64,000 nt of DNA from Treponema sp. (GTDB lineage: Bacteria > Spirochaetota > Spirochaetia > Treponematales > Treponemataceae), in contig JAFUFU010000001.1 in assembly GCA_017469785.1 (NCBI GenBank), forward strand, positions 59,109 through 123,108, written 5' to 3'. The notes beneath the pieces were generated by a model that saw only the letters and a program-made list of their open reading frames with translations, was not told where the DNA came from and made no database searches. Made by a program: the position numbers and the translations under genes. This document shows, one piece after another, positions 61,026-64,000 of this stretch; the stretch's first letter is position 1, and every line of letters begins with the position of its first letter.

Positions 61026-63713
61026 ATGGCAACAAAGTATGTCTACTTTTTTGGCAACGGTGACGCAGAAGGCGATGAGTCAATGCGCCCGATTCTTGGT
61101 GGTAAAGGTGCTAACCTTGCACAGATGGCAAAAGCTCCTTTGAGTCTTCCGGTTCCACCTGGATTCACAATTTCTATTGACGTTTGTCAGGAATACTATA
61201 AGCTCGGAAAAAAATATCCTGCAGGTCTTGATGCAGAAGTTGCAAAATATCTTAACAAACTTGAGACAACATTCGGCAAAAAACTCGGCGACGAGAACGA
61301 CCCTCTCTTGGTTTCTGTTCGTTCAGGTGCCGCAGAGTCTATGCCGGGTATGATGGATACAATCCTCAACCTCGGTCTTAACGATAAATCAGTTGTTGGC
61401 CTTGCCAACAAAACAAACAACCCGCGTTTCGCATGGGATGCTTACCGCCGCTTCATCCAGATGTACGGTAACGTTGCTATGGGCGTTGACCATGACAAAT
61501 TCGAGGAAATCATTTCTTCTGTAAAAGCAAAGGCTGGAGTTAAAGAAGATACAGAACTCACAACAGAGAACCTCCAGGAAATCGTTGCTAAGTACAAGGA
61601 AATGTACAAAAAAGAAAAGGGCGAAGACTTCCCACAGGATCCACAGGTTCAGATGTGGGGAGCAATCGGCGGTGTATTCGGCTCTTGGATGAACGAGCGC
61701 GCTATCATCTACCGCAAGCTCAACAATATCGACGAGAACGTTATCAAAGGTACTGCCGTAACAGTTATGGCAATGGTATTCGGTAACATGGGCGAAACAT
61801 CGGGAACTGGTGTTGCATTCTCTCGCGATCCATCTACAGGTGAGAACCACTTCATGGCTGAGTACCTCATCAACGCTCAGGGTGAAGACGTTGTTGCTGG
61901 TATCCGCACTCCAATGGATATCTCTGCTCTCGAAAAACAGCAGCCAGAAATCTTCAAAGAAATTTCTACAATTCGTGACCGTCTTGAGGCACACTATCAC
62001 GATATGCAGGACATGGAGTTCACAGTTCAGGAAGGTAAACTCTTCATGCTCCAGTGCCGCAATGGTAAACGAACAGGTCCAGCTGCCGTCAAGATGGCTG
62101 TAGACATGGTTGCAGAAGGCATGATTACAAAAGAGCAGGCTCTCTTGCGCGTTAAGCCAGACCAGCTTGATCAGCTCCTCCACCCACAGTTCGAGGCAAA
62201 AGCACTCAAATCTGCTAAGCCATTGGCATCTGCTCTCAACGCTTCTCCGGGAGCTGGTTGTGGTGAAATCGTATTCACTGCCGACGAAGCTGTTGCTGAG
62301 GACAAAGCAGGCAAAAAAGTTATCCTCGTCCGCAAAGAGACATCTCCAGACGACATCGCCGGAATGTACGTTGCTCAGGGTATCTTGACTTCAACTGGTG
62401 GACGCACTTCACACGCAGCTGTTGTTGCCCGCGGTATGGGTACACCATGTGTTTGTGGTTGTTCAGACGTTGTATTCACAGGAAAAGATACTGTTACAAT
62501 CGGTGGTAAAGAGTTCAAGAAAGGCGACTACATTTCTATCGATGGTTCAACAGGTAAAGTATATGGCGAAGTTATCCCTGTAACTCCAACTTCAGTTTCT
62601 GGCGACCTTGAGACATTCCTCTCTTGGGCTGACGAAGTTCGCGCTTCTTCTTGCCGCACAACTCCATCTGGAAAAACTGTTAAGGGATTCGACGTTCTCG
62701 CTAACGCAGAGCAGAACGAAGCTCCACAGGCATTCCGCTTCGGTGCAGCTGGTATCGGTCTCTGCCGAACAGAGCACATGTTCTTCGAAGAGCCAAAACT
62801 CACATCATTCCAGAAGATGATCATTTCTGACACAACAGAAGAGCGCAAGGCTAACCTCGCGGCAATTCTCCCATTGCAGCAGAAAGACTTCTACGGAATC
62901 ATCAAGACAATGGAAGGTCGTGCAGTTACAATCCGTCTCCTTGACCCGCCGTTGAACGAGTTCGTACAGGCTGAGACTCCAGAGCTTGCAAAAGCACTTG
63001 CTGACAAACTCGGCGTAGCAGTTGAGGTAATCAACAAGAAATATGCTGAGCTCAATGAGCACAACCCAATGCTCGGACATCGTGGTTGCCGTCTCGCTAT
63101 CACATATCCAGAGATTTACGAGACACAGGTTGAGGCTATCGCCCGCGCTACAGCACAGGCTGAGAAAGAAGGTCTCAAACATGACGTTCGCATCATGATT
63201 CCAAACGTAACAACATTCGCTGAGCTCAAACAGATTCGCGCTCAGGCAGAGGCTGTTATCGCTAACGTCAACAAAGAGCTTGGAACATCACTCAAGTTCC
63301 AGATTGGTTCTATGATCGAATTCCCACGCGCTGCCGCTACAGCTGACAAGATTGCTGAGTACGCTGACTTCTTCTCATTCGGTACAAACGACCTTACTCA
63401 GACAACATTCGGCTTCAGCCGCGACGACTACTCTAAGTTCATCGATTCTTACCTCGACCAGAAAGTTCTTCTTCAGGATCCATTCAAGACTTTGGACGAA
63501 GACGGCGTAGGCGTAATGATTGGCTTGGCAGAAGAGAAGGGACGCGCTGTTAAGGCTGACCTCCACCTCGGAATCTGCGGTGAGCACGGTGGTGACCCGG
63601 CTTCTATCGAGCTTTGCTACAAACTCGGCTTGAACTATGTTTCTTGTTCACCGTTCCGAGTTCCAGCTGCCCGATTAGCAGGTGCTCAAGCTGTAATCAA
63701 ATCAAACAAATAG
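61026..63713 (+). CDS. ppdK: Pyruvate phosphate dikinase
   Basis: The 895-residue protein has the PPDK arrangement. The ATP-grasp domain reads ILGGKGANLAQMA, then SVRSGAAESMPGMMDTILNLG. The swivelling phosphohistidine domain carries TGGRTSHAAVVARGMGTP, and the PEP-binding barrel ends GICGEHGGDPAS with the catalytic Cys. It interconverts PEP/AMP/PPi and pyruvate/ATP/Pi. GGATGGAG precedes the ATG; an earlier frame start at 60954 is AT-rich and not used. The last eight codons plus stop recur 85 bp downstream. Confidence 0.95.
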   Translation: MATKYVYFFGNGDAEGDESMRPILGGKGANLAQMAKAPLSLPVPPGFTISIDVCQEYYKLGKKYPAGLDAEVAKYLNKLETTFGKKLGDENDPLLVSVRSGAAESMPGMMDTILNLGLNDKSVVGLANKTNNPRFAWDAYRRFIQMYGNVAMGVDHDKFEEIISSVKAKAGVKEDTELTTENLQEIVAKYKEMYKKEKGEDFPQDPQVQMWGAIGGVFGSWMNERAIIYRKLNNIDENVIKGTAVTVMAMVFGNMGETSGTGVAFSRDPSTGENHFMAEYLINAQGEDVVAGIRTPMDISALEKQQPEIFKEISTIRDRLEAHYHDMQDMEFTVQEGKLFMLQCRNGKRTGPAAVKMAVDMVAEGMITKEQALLRVKPDQLDQLLHPQFEAKALKSAKPLASALNASPGAGCGEIVFTADEAVAEDKAGKKVILVRKETSPDDIAGMYVAQGILTSTGGRTSHAAVVARGMGTPCVCGCSDVVFTGKDTVTIGGKEFKKGDYISIDGSTGKVYGEVIPVTPTSVSGDLETFLSWADEVRASSCRTTPSGKTVKGFDVLANAEQNEAPQAFRFGAAGIGLCRTEHMFFEEPKLTSFQKMIISDTTEERKANLAAILPLQQKDFYGIIKTMEGRAVTIRLLDPPLNEFVQAETPELAKALADKLGVAVEVINKKYAELNEHNPMLGHRGCRLAITYPEIYETQVEAIARATAQAEKEGLKHDVRIMIPNVTTFAELKQIRAQAEAVIANVNKELGTSLKFQIGSMIEFPRAAATADKIAEYADFFSFGTNDLTQTTFGFSRDDYSKFIDSYLDQKVLLQDPFKTLDEDGVGVMIGLAEEKGRAVKADLHLGICGEHGGDPASIELCYKLGLNYVSCSPFRVPAARLAGAQAVIKSNK

Positions 63714-63798
63714 GATGACAATCACGCGAGTTTTGCGCAAGCAAAACTCGTTAAGCACGCGTTAGCGTGCGACGGCTGTTATCAAGTCTAACAAATAG
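63690..63798. repeat. Duplicated 24-bp ppdK 3' end around the element
   Basis: The last eight codons and stop of ppdK (63690-63713) recur at 63775-63798 with three differences. The hairpin element lies between the copies, so the second copy is the ancestral gene end or a target duplication. Confidence 0.7.
63727..63778. repeat. Two-hairpin repeat element after ppdK
   Basis: Hairpin 1 is CGAGTTTTGC/GCAAAACTCG, then GTTAAG, hairpin 2 GCACGC/GCGTGC and CGACGGCTG. The arrangement equals that at 49137-49201 but both stems have different bases with pairing kept. A near copy of the ppdK tail (63690-63713) follows at 63775-63798 with three mismatches over 24 bp. Confidence 0.75.
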
Positions 63799-63865
63799 TT
63801 TTCTGACGGACACGCCCTGCGTGCCGTCGAAACATAAGCAAAAAAAGCACTTCCCGAACTTGATA

Positions 63866-64000
63866 TGTACCCCTTTTACTGGACAAAAGTAAAAGGGGTA
63901 TTTTTATGCGCTATTCATTTGAATACAAAAAGAAATGTGTTGAATTGTATCGACAAGGAATCTGGGTTGAGACTCCAGATGGTTTTACAGATCCAAGAAA
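63866..64000 (+). mobile_element. Left end of an IS3-type insertion sequence
   Basis: The sequence TGTACCCCTTTTACT begins at 63866, with the TG end and CCCC of many IS3/IS150-type elements. TACCCCTTTTACT (63868-63880) and AGTAAAAGGGGTA (63888-63900) form a perfect 13-bp stem with a 7-nt loop, followed by T's and the transposase ATG. The hairpin can act as a terminator against read-through from ppdK. Confidence 0.75.
63906..64000 (+). CDS. IS3-family transposase OrfA, 5' part
   Basis: ATG 63906 begins a frame reading MRYSFEYKKKCVELYRQG and then the ETPDGF segment. This is the helix-turn-helix N-terminus found in IS3/IS150-group OrfA proteins. It is cut by the window edge. No RBS is visible because the IS-end hairpin occupies that region, which suits low expression. 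Confidence 0.8.
   Translation, partial: MRYSFEYKKKCVELYRQGIWVETPDGFTDPR

Noticed and set aside
1-64000. tRNA or rRNA genes
   Set aside because: No cloverleaf with TTCRA arm and no rRNA segment was found by eye; short or unusual ones could be missed.

Overview
The window looks like a piece of a Treponema-type spirochaete chromosome. The grounds are a two-subunit phenylalanyl-tRNA synthetase alpha chain with the long winged-helix N-terminus seen in archaea and spirochaetes, a probable pyrophosphate-type phosphofructokinase together with pyruvate phosphate dikinase, a spirochaete-type set of coiled-coil, YaaR and RicT proteins, BspA-like leucine-rich repeats, Rpn-type nucleases and many lipoproteins. 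Genus and species are inferred. No rRNA, tRNA or CRISPR array was recognised.

Layout. 1-2333: end of a cobalamin-dependent methionine synthase. 2340-9530: AT-rich accessory region with a Phd/ParE toxin-antitoxin pair, an apparently frameshifted two-repeat protein, a leucine-rich-repeat protein, small unknown proteins, an Rpn nuclease and decayed genes. 9647-29288: mostly housekeeping (miaB, thiamine pyrophosphokinase, a chemoreceptor, pheS, rhomboid protease, diguanylate cyclase, the ricT-yaaR-bactofilin-M23 run, dus, tatD, ilvE). 29354-32580: second AT-rich accessory patch with a regulator, a lipoprotein, a decayed UPF0175/PIN pair and an intact HigBA module. 32610-41143: sugar-acid locus with tagaturonate reductase divergent from a 1062-residue hybrid regulator and an ABC importer lacking its ATPase. 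41200-51723: a DnaA-box-like cluster, an RNA methyltransferase, kdgK, proS, a PPi-type phosphofructokinase, a gluconate 5-dehydrogenase-like enzyme and a chemoreceptor-like cytoplasmic coiled-coil protein. 51858-60842: a TPR lipoprotein, then an operon of a fused double TetR regulator with an RND efflux pump, a PII-like small protein and a cytidylate-kinase-like protein. 61026-63713: ppdK. 63866 to the end: left end of an IS3-type insertion sequence.

How the genes fit together. Tagaturonate reductase, KdgK, a gluconate 5-dehydrogenase-like reductase and the sugar importer suggest growth on pectin-derived hexuronates (inference). PPi-type PFK and PPDK point to pyrophosphate-linked glycolysis. 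The TetR operon and HigBA share one promoter design: the palindromic operator fills the 17-bp spacer between the -35 and -10 boxes.

The least ordinary content is a set of small repeats: a 120-133 bp terminal-inverted-repeat element in three copies (one with a 27-bp tandem expansion), short hairpins of the ATTCC...GGAAT type, a two-hairpin element whose stems differ in sequence but keep pairing, and GC-rich repeats. Some appear to have been absorbed into genes (the metH linker, the thiN N-terminus, the kduD-like C-terminus and the duplicated ppdK tail).
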